Source: Streptomyces tendae (GTDB taxonomy: Bacteria > Actinomycetota > Actinomycetes > Streptomycetales > Streptomycetaceae). From it: 64,000 nucleotides of DNA. Shown one piece after another: positions 1 to 7,674 of the stretch. A program made the translations under genes and the position numbers. Within the stretch, counting starts at the first letter, position 1. Each line of letters begins with the position of its first letter. The notes below the pieces were generated by a model, which was given only the letters and a program-made list of their open reading frames with translations, ran no database searches and was not told where the DNA came from. Where the stretch lies: positions 5,456,001 through 5,520,000 of the forward strand of contig NZ_CP043959.1 in NCBI RefSeq assembly GCF_008632955.1. The letters are read 5' to 3'.

Positions 1-173
1 TTCCTGCGCGGGTAGGGATCGGCCCACTGATCCGGGCGGACAGCCCGATCCGGCGGACGATAGTGTCGTCCGTACGATCAGGGGCCACCCCCGCGCTTCG
101 CACCGAACCCTTCGGGCGACATGGTGACAGCGACGCCTCTTCCGACGACGAGACGACCTACGAAGGACCTGAA

Positions 174-989
174 GTGAATATCCGCTCCCTCACTCGAGGC
201 GACGGCGTGGTGATCGGAGCAGCGGTATTGCTGTTCATCGCGTCGTTCCTCGATCTGTACTCGATCGAAGGCGCCCCGGACAGCGCGGACATTCCCAGCC
301 TGTGGGCAAGCGGTCCGGTGCTGCTGGGCGTCGTGCTGGCGGGCCTCATCGCCGCGGCCCTCATCGTGGTCGCCCGGGGTCTGCCGCAGCCGCCGAAGGT
401 CGCGGGGCTCGAACTGGCGCCGTTCGGTGTGGCCTTCGCGGTGTTCGCCGCGTGGAGCGCGCTGGGCAACGTCTTCGACCCGGCCGGCGGCGCCGACAAC
501 TTCGGGGGTTCGAGCGACGGCCCCGACGCGGGCCTGGGCCTGATCCTCGCGCTCGTCGCCACCCTGGTGATGGCGGGCGCCGCCGTGGCCACCCCGCTGG
601 TGCCGGCGCTCAAGGGCGCGCTGCTTCCGCCCGCCCGTCCCGCCGCCCCGCAGCAGCCGTACGGCGCGCAGCCGCCGAGCGGTTACGGCTACCCGGGTGC
701 GCAGCAGGCGCCCTTCGGCGGCGGCCAGCCGGGCCAGCCGTTCGGTGGTCAGCAGCCCCCGCAGGGGCAGCCGGCCGCGGCGCCCGCCCCCGACTTCTCC
801 CCGTTCTGGTTCGCCGTGCCGGTGCCGCGCCCGCTGTTCGCGGAGGACGGCTCGCCCACCCCGATCGCCGAACTGGCGCCCGGTACCTGGTACCTGGCGG
901 TGGAGCAGCGCGGTCAGGCGCTGGTCGCGCAGACGCAGGACGGCCGCCGCGGCGTACTGCAGGACACCTCGGGCATCCAGCGCGGCTGA
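174..989 (+). CDS. Four-helix membrane protein with conserved C-terminal tail
   Basis: This is a 271-residue protein of unknown function. Four hydrophobic segments fill the first ~150 residues (starts such as VVIGAAVLLF, VLLGVVLAGL, FGVAFAVFAA and LILALVATLV). A Pro/Gln/Gly-rich linker follows, then a compact ~60-residue soluble tail with PGTWYLAVE and GRRGVLQDTSG blocks. The N-terminal part resembles small actinobacterial DUF5336-like membrane proteins, and the tail probably faces the cytoplasm. The GTG at 174 was chosen because an AAGGA box lies 6 nt upstream. The reading frame stays open back to 63, but that extension is polar and has no clear ribosome site. A perfect hairpin follows the stop codon. 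Function is not assigned. Confidence 0.75.
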   Translation: MNIRSLTRGDGVVIGAAVLLFIASFLDLYSIEGAPDSADIPSLWASGPVLLGVVLAGLIAAALIVVARGLPQPPKVAGLELAPFGVAFAVFAAWSALGNVFDPAGGADNFGGSSDGPDAGLGLILALVATLVMAGAAVATPLVPALKGALLPPARPAAPQQPYGAQPPSGYGYPGAQQAPFGGGQPGQPFGGQQPPQGQPAAAPAPDFSPFWFAVPVPRPLFAEDGSPTPIAELAPGTWYLAVEQRGQALVAQTQDGRRGVLQDTSGIQRG

Positions 990-1006
990 GCCCCGGTTCC
1001 GTCGTC

Positions 1007-1038
1007 ACGGCCCCTCGCCCCGGCGGGCGAGGGGCCGT
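1007..1038 (+). terminator. Hairpin terminator after the first gene
   Basis: A perfect 14-bp stem (ACGGCCCCTCGCCC with its complement) encloses a 4-nt loop 18 nt after the stop codon. There is no T-tract, as is usual in Streptomyces. Confidence 0.7.
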
Positions 1039-1100
1039 TCGCGTGCCAAGGCCGCGAACGGGGCTGGTTTCAAGCGGTCGTTCGGGGCCAGACGGACACC

Positions 1101-1394
1101 ATGTCCCCTCGATATCGCTCTGGTTCCACCTCCGCGGGGACGGTCATCGCGGTGATCGCGGACGTCATGGCCGTCATCCTCGGACTGTGGATTCTGATGT
1201 ATCTGCTGGACGCCAACCGGGCCAACGACCTGGTCCGGTTCGTCCATGACGCGGCCAACTGGCTGGCTGCCTGGTCGCGTGACCTGTTCACCTTCGACGA
1301 GGAGTGGGCCCGGGTGGTCTTCGGCTACGGACTCGCCGCCGTCGTCTACCTGTTCATCGGCCACGCCATCGCCGGCCGACTCCGCCGCCACTGA
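1101..1394 (+). CDS. Small two-helix membrane protein
   Basis: This is a 97-residue protein of unknown function with two hydrophobic helices (around residues 12-36 and 70-92). An amphipathic middle contains the acidic pair FDEEWARV, and the tail is basic (GRLRRH). The ATG at 1101 has no strong ribosome site. The gene's 3' third is part of a three-copy tandem repeat that also includes the downstream hairpin, and only this first copy has a start codon. Small membrane proteins of this shape are common in Streptomyces. I do not recognise a specific family. Confidence 0.65.
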   Translation: MSPRYRSGSTSAGTVIAVIADVMAVILGLWILMYLLDANRANDLVRFVHDAANWLAAWSRDLFTFDEEWARVVFGYGLAAVVYLFIGHAIAGRLRRH

Positions 1395-1470
1395 CCCCAC
1401 ACCCACCCCCGGACACGCACGCCCAGCCGCGTGACCCGGGGGTCCGGGGCATCCCCCGGGACAACACAGC

Positions 1471-1575
1471 ACCTTCGACGAGGAGTGGGCCCGGGTGGTC
1501 TTCGGCTACGGACTCGCCGCCGTCGTCTACCTGTTCATCGGCCACGCCATCGCCGGCCGACTCCGCCGCCACTGA
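1471..1575 (+). pseudogene. Truncated second copy of the small membrane-protein gene
   Basis: This stretch repeats the last 34 codons and stop of the gene ending at 1394. The codon frame is intact but no start codon or ribosome site precedes it, so it is a duplicated fragment rather than a gene. Confidence 0.7.
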
Positions 1576-1650
1576 CCCCACACCCACCCCCGGACACGCA
1601 CGCCCAGCCGCGTGACCCGGGGTCCGGGGGCATCCCCGGGACAACACAGC

Positions 1651-1755
1651 ACCTTCGACGAGGAGTGGGCCCGGGTGGTCTTCGGCCACGGACTCGCCGC
1701 CGTCGTCCACCTGTTCATCGGCCACGCCATCGCCGGCCGACTCCGCCGCCACTGA
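1651..1755 (+). pseudogene. Truncated third copy of the small membrane-protein gene
   Basis: This is the third repeat of the same 34-codon tail, with two Tyr-to-His changes relative to the first copy. It has no start codon. Drift here but not in copy 2 suggests it is the older or less constrained duplicate. Confidence 0.7.
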
Positions 1756-1847
1756 CCCCACACCCACCCCCGGACACGCACGCCCAGCCGCGTGACCCGG
1801 GGGTCCGGGGGCATCCCCCGGGACAACACAGCACCCACCCGGACCTG

Positions 1848-1890
1848 TACCGGCGCGTGCCCCACCGGTCCGGTGGGGCACGCGCCGGTA
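1848..1890. terminator. Bidirectional terminator, 20-bp perfect stem
   Basis: Two perfect 20-nt arms (1848-1867 and 1871-1890) flank a 3-nt loop. The hairpin sits between the tandem repeat on the plus strand and the stop codon of the minus-strand operon at 1896, so it can serve both. Confidence 0.85.
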
Positions 1891-1895
1891 CGGCG

Positions 1896-2999
1896 TCAGG
1901 CGTCCGGGCAGCAGTCCGGGTCCATGCCCTTCGGCAGCTGTTCCCCGCCGAAGACCGCGCAGGTCGGCTCGTGACCGCCGAGGGCGGCGACGGCCAGCAG
2001 CAGCGAGCCGGCCGTCCAGGTGGTCAGCTCGCGCGGCCATATGGCGTCGTCGTCGAAGACGTACCCCGTCCAGTACAGACCGCTCTCCGGGTCACGCAGG
2101 TGCTGGATGGACTGGAGCACCTCCAGCGCGCGGTCGGACTCGCCCGTCACCCAGAGCGCCAGGGCGAGTTCGGCCGACTCACCGCCGGTCACCCACGGGT
2201 TGGGGACCACGCAGCGCACGCCGAACCCGGGCACGACGAAGCGCTCCCAGCCCTCCTCGATGCGGTCCCTGGCCTCGGCGCCGGTCAGCGCGCCGCCGAG
2301 CACCGGGTAGTACCAGTCCATCGAGTAGCGGTCCTTGTCCAGGAACCGCTCCGGGTGGCGCCGGATGGCGTGCCGCAGCGCGCCCGCCGCCAGCTCCCAG
2401 TCGGGCTGGGGTTCTTCGCGCTGCTCGGCGATGGCGAGGGCGCAGCGCAGCGCGTGGTGGACGGAGGAGGAGCCGGTGAGCAGCGCGTCCGTGGTGGGCG
2501 TGCCGTCGTCGTCGCGGCGCCAGCCGATCTGCCCGCCGGGCTGCTGGAGCTTCAGCACGAACTCCACGGCCGCGCACACCGCGGGCCACATGCGGTCCAG
2601 GAAGGTGTCGTCGCCCGTGGACAGGTAGTGGTGCCACACGCCGACCGCGATGTAGGCGACGAAGTTGGTCTCCCGGCCCCGGTCGGTGACGTCGTCCGGG
2701 TCGCCGTCGGCGTACGCCGCGTACCAGGAGCCGTCCTCCAACTGGTGCCGGGCCAGCCACAGGTAGGCCCGCTCGGCCGCCTCGTGCTCGCCCGCCGTGT
2801 CCAGCGCCATCGCCGCCTCGACGTGGTCCCACGGGTCGAGGTGGTGGCCCCGGAACCACGGGATGGCCCCGTCCTCCCGCTGCACGGCGAGGATCCCGGC
2901 GACGGTCCGCGCCGCCTGCTCGGCGGTCAGCACGCCCGTGAGGACGAGGTGTTCGGACTGCGGGGCGCGGGGGTCCCCGGCCGGGCGGGAGGTCGTCAC
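1896..2999 (-). CDS. Alpha/alpha-toroid protein of the prenyltransferase/terpene-cyclase fold
   Basis: This is a 367-residue, Trp- and Asp-rich, helix-rich protein with repeated QREDGAIPWF-, LEDGSWYAAY- and SGLYWTGYV-like turns. These are typical of the six-hairpin toroid shared by squalene/prenyltransferase-type enzymes and some glycosidases. Proteins like it are usually labelled prenyltransferase, but I see no clear DxDD or isoprenoid-binding signature, so a glycan-acting role is equally possible. There is no signal peptide. The GTG start at 2999 overlaps the methyltransferase stop by 4 nt, so translation is coupled. It is the last gene of a three-gene operon with a GT4 glycosyltransferase. 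The six-hairpin shape is my reading of the repeats; the substrate is unknown. Confidence 0.8.
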   Translation of the reverse strand: MTTSRPAGDPRAPQSEHLVLTGVLTAEQAARTVAGILAVQREDGAIPWFRGHHLDPWDHVEAAMALDTAGEHEAAERAYLWLARHQLEDGSWYAAYADGDPDDVTDRGRETNFVAYIAVGVWHHYLSTGDDTFLDRMWPAVCAAVEFVLKLQQPGGQIGWRRDDDGTPTTDALLTGSSSVHHALRCALAIAEQREEPQPDWELAAGALRHAIRRHPERFLDKDRYSMDWYYPVLGGALTGAEARDRIEEGWERFVVPGFGVRCVVPNPWVTGGESAELALALWVTGESDRALEVLQSIQHLRDPESGLYWTGYVFDDDAIWPRELTTWTAGSLLLAVAALGGHEPTCAVFGGEQLPKGMDPDCCPDA

Positions 3000-3736
3000 G
3001 TGGCGTCCGCCTCGGCGCGCGGCAGGTGCGGCTTGGTCGCGTAGGCCACGAAGCTCTTGCCGATGACCGGGTTCAGCGCCCGCTCGGCGACCCGGGTGGC
3101 CAGCGGCTTCTTCATGATGTCCCAGACCAGCAGCTTGTGGTACGCCCGCACCGGCAGCGCCTTGTCGTTGTCGACGCCGAAGGCGCACTTCAGCCACCAG
3201 TACGGCGAGTGCAGCGCGTGGGCGTGGTGGGTGCCGTAGGGGCGCAGGCCGGCCTCGCGGATCTTCCCCAGCAGCTCGTCCGCCCGGTAGATGCGGATGT
3301 GACCGCCCTCGACCTCGTGGTAGGCGTCGGAAAGGGTCCAGCAGACCTTCTCCGGGCCGTAGCGCGGGACGGTGATGGCGATGCGCCCGCCGGGCTTGAG
3401 CACCCGGACCATCTCGGCGAGGACGCCCTTGTCGTCGGGGATGTGCTCCATCACCTCGGAGATGATGACGACGTCGAAGGACTCGTCGGGGAAGGGCAGG
3501 GCGAGGGCGTCGCCCTCCATGGCGGTGGCGGTGGCCCCGGCGGGCGCCTCGCCGGCCTCCTTCATCGCCGCGAACCACTTGGCGACCTCACGGATCTCCT
3601 CGCCGTTCTGGTCCAGCGCGACCACCTGGGCACCGCGCCGGTAGCACTCGAAGGCGTGCCGTCCGGCCCCGCAGCCGAGGTCCAGGACACGGTCGCCCGG
3701 GGCGAGCGGGAACCGGGAGAAGTCGACGGTCAGCAC
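2996..3736 (-). CDS. Class I SAM-dependent methyltransferase
   Basis: The 246-residue protein has a clear Rossmann methyltransferase core: motif I VLDLGCGAG at residues 17-25, an acidic post-I loop (ALDQNG), EGDALALPF and the post-motif LKPGGRIAI. This is the UbiE/Methyltransf_11 type. A C-terminal ~90-residue extension with HALHSPYWWLKC and a basic helical tail may bind the acceptor or membrane. The GTG start overlaps the glycosyltransferase gene by 7 nt, and its stop overlaps the toroid gene by 4 nt. The tight coupling suggests the three enzymes act on one product, perhaps a glycolipid or glycosylated metabolite. The acceptor is unknown. Confidence 0.9.
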   Translation of the reverse strand: MLTVDFSRFPLAPGDRVLDLGCGAGRHAFECYRRGAQVVALDQNGEEIREVAKWFAAMKEAGEAPAGATATAMEGDALALPFPDESFDVVIISEVMEHIPDDKGVLAEMVRVLKPGGRIAITVPRYGPEKVCWTLSDAYHEVEGGHIRIYRADELLGKIREAGLRPYGTHHAHALHSPYWWLKCAFGVDNDKALPVRAYHKLLVWDIMKKPLATRVAERALNPVIGKSFVAYATKPHLPRAEADAT

Positions 3737-5187
3737 GTGGCCCTGCTTTCACGATCGGAGGTGTCGGCCGCGGTCACGGGTACGCCGCCCGTGTCCGCGA
3801 GAGCGTCGGGGGCGAGGTCGAGGTCCTCGGGCGCCGGGACCTGCGGGGCCGGTGCCGCGGCGCGCGGGGCCCCGCCCCGGCCGGCGCGGGCGGTGTCGAT
3901 CGCCTCGCGGTAGCGGGCGACGGTGCCTTCGGCGGCGCGCGCCCAGGTGAAGTTGGCCAGTACGCGCTCACGTCCGGCGGCGCCGAGGCGGGCGCGCAGC
4001 TCGCTGTCGCCGAGCAGCCGGGTCAGCGCGGCGGCCAGCGCGCCCGCGTCGCCGGGCGGCACGGCCAGGCAGGTCTCCCCGTCGCGGCCGGCGACCTCGG
4101 GGATGGCTCCGCCGGTGGTGGCGACGAGCGGGGTGCCGGTCGCCATGGCCTCGGCGGCCGGGAGGGAGAAGCCCTCGTAGAGCGACGGCACGCAGGCGAC
4201 CTGCGCCGAGCGCACCAGGTCGACGAGTTCGGCGTCGGAGATGCCCTTGACGAACTCGACGGCGCCTTCGAGGCCGTAGTGCTCCATCGCCTGGGCGACG
4301 GGGCCCTCGGTGGGGCGCTTGCCGACCACGACGAGGTGGGCGTCGGGCTGTTCGGCGCGCACCTTGGCGAGCGCCTCGACGAGGAAGACCAGGCCCTTCA
4401 GCGGCACGTCGGCGCTGGAGGTGGTGACGATCCGGCCCGGGACGACCGCGACGGACGGGTCGGGGCGGAACAGGTCGGTGTCGGCGCCGATGTGGACGAC
4501 GTGGACACGGCCCTGCCGTACGCCGAGGTCCTCGACGATCTCCGCGCGGGAGCTGCCGGAGACGGTGAGCACGAACGGCAGCCGGCGGGCGACGCGCTTC
4601 TGCATGCGGGTGAACGCGTACCAGCGGCGCACCGACATGCGGCGCTTCCAGTCCTCGGCGGCGTCCAGTTCGAGACGGCGGTCGACGGTGATGGGGTGGT
4701 GGATGGTGGTCACCAGGGGCGCGCCGACGTCGCCGAGCAGGCCGTAGCCGAGGGTCTGGTTGTCGTGGACGACGTCGAACTCGCCGCGGCGGGCGCGCAG
4801 ATGGCGGCGGGCACGCAGCGAGAAGGTCAGCGGCTCGGGGAAGCCGCCGGTCCACATGGTGCCGACCTCGAGGGCGTCCACCCAGTCGCGGTACTCGGCG
4901 CGCCCGGGGGTGCGGAAGGGGTCCGGCTGACGGTAGAGGTCGAGGCTGGGCAGCTCGGTGAGGCTGAGCCCGTCGTAGCCCTCGTCGAGCACCGGGTAGG
5001 GCTGGGATCCGATGACCTCGACGCGGTGTCCGAGCCGGGCCAGTTCGCGGGAGAGGTGGCGTACGTAGACGCCCTGGCCACCGCAGAACGGGTTTCCCTT
5101 GTAGGTGAGGAGCGCGATGCGGAGCGGTCGCGAGCCGTCGGATGCGGGGCCCGCCGAGGGCCCGGCCTGACTGGCCTCAGCGGTCAC
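3730..5187 (-). CDS. GT4-family glycosyltransferase
   Basis: This 485-residue retaining glycosyltransferase has GT-B architecture. The N-terminal half has the GGQGVYVRHL donor-side loop (~36-45) and an HDNQTLGYG segment. The C-terminal half has the IGADTDLFRP block, Lys264 in VPLKG, and the GT4 EX7E pair Glu338/Glu346 in PSLYEGFSLPAAE. The last ~55 residues are a low-complexity Ala/Pro tail. It is likely cytosolic or membrane-associated and transfers a nucleotide-activated sugar. It is the first gene of the operon. The GTG start has a GGGGG-type ribosome site, and a KstR-like operator lies 56 nt upstream. Sugar and acceptor cannot be read from sequence. Confidence 0.9.
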   Translation of the reverse strand: MTAEASQAGPSAGPASDGSRPLRIALLTYKGNPFCGGQGVYVRHLSRELARLGHRVEVIGSQPYPVLDEGYDGLSLTELPSLDLYRQPDPFRTPGRAEYRDWVDALEVGTMWTGGFPEPLTFSLRARRHLRARRGEFDVVHDNQTLGYGLLGDVGAPLVTTIHHPITVDRRLELDAAEDWKRRMSVRRWYAFTRMQKRVARRLPFVLTVSGSSRAEIVEDLGVRQGRVHVVHIGADTDLFRPDPSVAVVPGRIVTTSSADVPLKGLVFLVEALAKVRAEQPDAHLVVVGKRPTEGPVAQAMEHYGLEGAVEFVKGISDAELVDLVRSAQVACVPSLYEGFSLPAAEAMATGTPLVATTGGAIPEVAGRDGETCLAVPPGDAGALAAALTRLLGDSELRARLGAAGRERVLANFTWARAAEGTVARYREAIDTARAGRGGAPRAAAPAPQVPAPEDLDLAPDALADTGGVPVTAADTSDRESRATC

Positions 5188-5242
5188 TGCGGGACCCCCT
5201 TCTGCCTGCGCTGTCCCGCGACAGTACGACGGGACGCCGATC

Positions 5243-5256
5243 TAGAACAAGTTTCA
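5243..5256. promoter_or_regulatory. KstR-type operator between divergent operon and regulator
   Basis: TAGAACAAGTTTCA fits every fixed base of the published mycobacterial KstR consensus TNNAACNNGTTNNA, and the flanks (C before, G after) extend the palindrome. It lies 56 nt upstream of the glycosyltransferase start and ~140 nt upstream of the KstR-like regulator, so it could control both. The match is seen directly; binding is inferred. Confidence 0.65.
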
Positions 5257-5394
5257 GAGTTGATCGTTCGGAGGATCCGAATCTACCGGCAGGTAAGAAG
5301 GGTGGCAGCGGTGGATCAGGTGATTCACGCCACGACGGACGCCGTGCCATGCTGTCCGATCATCGATCCTCACCGACTGTCACGGACGGGACCC

Positions 5395-6072
5395 ATGCCC
5401 GCGGAAGCCCACAGGACCAAGGCGGCGCCGGACGCCGGGCGCACCGACCCGGCCTCCCCGCTCACGGAGCGGCAGGAGGCCCGGCGGCGGCGCATCCTCG
5501 AGGCGTGCGCGCGGCTGGCCTCCCGGGGCGGTTTCGACGCGGTGCAGATGCGGGAGGTGGCGGAGTCCTCCCAGGTGGCGCTGGGCACGCTGTACCGCTA
5601 CTTCCCTTCCAAGGTGCACCTGTTGGTGGCCACGATGCAGGACCAGCTGGAGCATCTGCACGCGACGCTGCGGAAGAAGCCGCCGGCCGGGGACACGGCG
5701 GCGGAGCGGGTCGCGGAGACGCTGATGCGGGCCTTCCGGGCGCTCCAGCGCGAGCCGCACCTGGCGGACGCGATGGTGCGGGCGCTGACCTTCGCGGACC
5801 GGGGTGTGAGCGCGGAGGTGGAGCAGGTCTTCCGGCGGACGACGGCGATCATCCTGGACGCGACGGACCTCACCGACCCGACACCCGAGCAGCTCTCGGC
5901 CGTGCGGGTCATCGGGCACACCTGGCACTCGACGCTGATCACCTGGCTGTCGGGCCGCGCCTCCATCGCGCAGGTGGGCGTGGACATCGAGACGGTGTGC
6001 CGGCTGATCGACCTGACGGCACCGGAGCCCTCGACTCCCCCTGACGGCACCGGAGTCCCCGGCTCCGCCTGA
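5395..6072 (+). CDS. TetR-family regulator, KstR-like
   Basis: The 225-residue regulator has an N-terminal TetR helix-turn-helix (QMREVAESSQVALGTLYRYF, residues 51-70) followed by PSKVHLLV. This is strikingly like mycobacterial KstR, the repressor of sterol catabolism that responds to CoA-thioester ligands. The ligand domain also carries KstR-like features: LQREPHLADAMVRAL, FADRGVSAEV and W..L..WLSGRAS. The preceding reading frame is open for over 1 kb, but the ATG at 5395 fits the family start. It is divergent from the glycosyltransferase operon, with a KstR consensus site between them. Likely role: a lipid-linked signal controls that operon and itself. No sterol genes are present in the window. 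Confidence 0.88.
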   Translation: MPAEAHRTKAAPDAGRTDPASPLTERQEARRRRILEACARLASRGGFDAVQMREVAESSQVALGTLYRYFPSKVHLLVATMQDQLEHLHATLRKKPPAGDTAAERVAETLMRAFRALQREPHLADAMVRALTFADRGVSAEVEQVFRRTTAIILDATDLTDPTPEQLSAVRVIGHTWHSTLITWLSGRASIAQVGVDIETVCRLIDLTAPEPSTPPDGTGVPGSA

Positions 6073-6214
6073 CGGGCCGGCCGGCCCCGTCGGTCGGCCC
6101 CGCCCCCACGCCCCCTCGTGTGCCGCCCGTCTCACCTGCGCCGTGACCTCGGTCACCACACGCGTCCGTGCGCCTTCCGCGTGCACGCGGGCACCCCCGG
6201 CCCCCGCCCCGGGG

Positions 6215-6335
6215 GCGGGTAGAGTGGCCGCGTCGTCCACGCCGTACGGGGGGAAGCCGGTGCAAATCCGGCGCTGACCCGCAACCGTGAGCCGTCGTCG
6301 AGACGGTGAGCCGGAATGCCCCGCACGGATCGTGA
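6215..6335 (+). promoter_or_regulatory. Cobalamin (AdoCbl-type) riboswitch
   Basis: The leader contains the conserved B12-riboswitch core: gggaagccggtgcaaatcc, then ggcgctgacccgcaaccgt, then gagccggaatgcc (6251-6320). About 115 nt of GC-rich expression platform leads to the start at 6451. By family knowledge, B12 would repress the downstream secreted-protein/ECF operon. The stretch 6073-6214 holds only GC-rich sequence with a CCCGCCCC/GGGGCGGG hairpin that may end the upstream regulator transcript. Confidence 0.93.
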
Positions 6336-6450
6336 CCGGCTCACGTGCCCGGCAGCCCGCCGGCGCACGGGCACCGTCGAGGTATACGGAGCCGAGCCGC
6401 CGGGGTGTCCCGCGCTGCCCGGCCCTCTTCAGGGAGAGGCCCCGCCCACC

Positions 6451-7674
6451 ATGAACGTCCGCCGCAGCGCCGCGGTGCTGGCCGCCGTCGCCGTCATAGG
6501 CGCCGCCGCACCGGCCGCAGCCGACTCGTCCCCCTCGCCCTCCCGGCCGGCCCTGCCGTCCGCGCTGTACGGCGACACCGACCCGCAGTACGACGGGGTG
6601 TGGCGCCAGTCGCTCGCCCTGCTCGCCCAGCACGCGGCGGACACCGAGCCGCCGAAGGCCGCCGTCGACTGGCTGACCGGCCAGCAGTGCGCCGACGGCT
6701 CGTTCGCGCCGTTCCGGGCCGACCCGGCCGCCGCGTGCGACGCGAAGACCATGGTCGACACCAACCAGACCGCCGCCGCCGTCCAGGCGCTCGCCGCGCT
6801 CGGCGGCCACGACGCCGTCACGGACAAGGCCGTCGGCTGGCTGAAGTCCGTCCAGAACAGGGACGGCGGCTGGGGCTACACCAAGGGCGGCGCGAGCGAC
6901 ACCAACTCCACCTCCGTCGTCGTCGGCGCGCTCGCCGCGGCCGGCGAGCAGCCCGGCGAGGTGAAGAAGGGCGGCAAGTCCCCCTACGACGCGCTGCTCG
7001 GCCTGGAACTCCCCTGCGAGGGCGAGGGCGCGGGCGCGTTCGCCTTCCAGCCGGAGAAGAACGGCAGTCTGACCGCGAACCTGGACGCGACGGCGGCGGG
7101 CGTGCTCGGCTCGCTCGGCCAGGGCCTGCTCGTGGAGCCCGGCAAGGGCGACGGCGCCGCGGCCACCGGCTGCGAGAAGGCCACCACCCCGGAGCAGGCC
7201 GCCGCGAACGGCGCCGCGCACCTCGTCGGCGCCCTCGCCGCGAAGGGGCACCTCCTCGCCGTCACGCCCGGCGCCGAGGACCAGCCCGACTTCGGCAACA
7301 CCGCCGACGCGGTGGTCGCGCTCGCCGCCCGGGGCGACGCGGCGCAGGCGAAGAAGTCCTACGCCTGGCTGGAGACGAACGCCGGCGACTGGGCCGCGCA
7401 GAGCGGACCCGCCGGCTACGCGCAGCTGATCCTGGCCGCCCACGCGACCGGCGCGGATCCGCGCGACTTCGGCGGCACGGACCTGGTGAAGCAGCTCACC
7501 GCGACCGGCCCGGCCGCGGCGCCGGAGAAGACCGCGAGGACGGGCGAGGAGACCAAGGACGAGGAGGAGTCGGACTCCCCGTTCGGCGTCTGGTGGTTCG
7601 TCGGCGTCTGCCTCGTCGCGGGCATCGGTATCGGCTTCCTGATCAGCAACCGCACCAAGAGGCAGCAGCCGTGA
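6451..7674 (+). CDS. Surface-anchored toroid-repeat protein, putative cobalamin capture
   Basis: This is a 407-residue exported protein. It has an N-terminal signal peptide (cleavage near AAPAAA, ~26), repeats of the prenyltransferase/squalene-cyclase type (QCADGSFAPF, NRDGGWGYTK, DTNSTSVVVGAL), an acidic linker, and a C-terminal membrane helix with a basic end (SNRTKRQQP). The same toroid fold forms the B12-binding alpha domain of intrinsic factor and transcobalamin. Because the gene sits directly behind a B12 riboswitch and heads an ECF transporter operon, I infer it binds cobalamin or related corrinoids outside the cell and passes them to the transporter. An AGGGAGAGG ribosome site precedes the ATG. 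It overlaps the next gene by 4 nt. Confidence 0.8.
   Translation: MNVRRSAAVLAAVAVIGAAAPAAADSSPSPSRPALPSALYGDTDPQYDGVWRQSLALLAQHAADTEPPKAAVDWLTGQQCADGSFAPFRADPAAACDAKTMVDTNQTAAAVQALAALGGHDAVTDKAVGWLKSVQNRDGGWGYTKGGASDTNSTSVVVGALAAAGEQPGEVKKGGKSPYDALLGLELPCEGEGAGAFAFQPEKNGSLTANLDATAAGVLGSLGQGLLVEPGKGDGAAATGCEKATTPEQAAANGAAHLVGALAAKGHLLAVTPGAEDQPDFGNTADAVVALAARGDAAQAKKSYAWLETNAGDWAAQSGPAGYAQLILAAHATGADPRDFGGTDLVKQLTATGPAAAPEKTARTGEETKDEEESDSPFGVWWFVGVCLVAGIGIGFLISNRTKRQQP

Larger units (their letters stand above)
1290..1832 (+). repeat. Three tandem ~181-bp copies of a gene 3' end plus hairpin
   Basis: The units run 1290-1470 (181 bp), 1471-1650 (180 bp) and 1651-1832 (182 bp). Each holds the last 34 codons and stop of the small membrane-protein gene, then ~77 bp ending in a hairpin. 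Copy 3 carries two T-to-C changes that turn two Tyr codons into His. The hairpin arms vary in length but stay paired: 8 bp in copy 1 (1435-1442 with 1453-1460), 7 bp in copy 2 (1616-1622 with 1634-1640) and 8 bp in copy 3 (1796-1803 with 1815-1822). The repeat fills the otherwise gene-free stretch 1395-1832. Confidence 0.9.

Noticed and set aside
1431..3044. 537-codon plus-strand open frame over the repeats and the toroid gene
   Set aside because: It runs antisense to a well-supported gene and through low-complexity repeats, and its translation has no family features.
4279..5394. Long N-terminal extension of the KstR-like regulator
   Set aside because: The extension is antisense to the glycosyltransferase, has no family match and would place the operator inside the gene.
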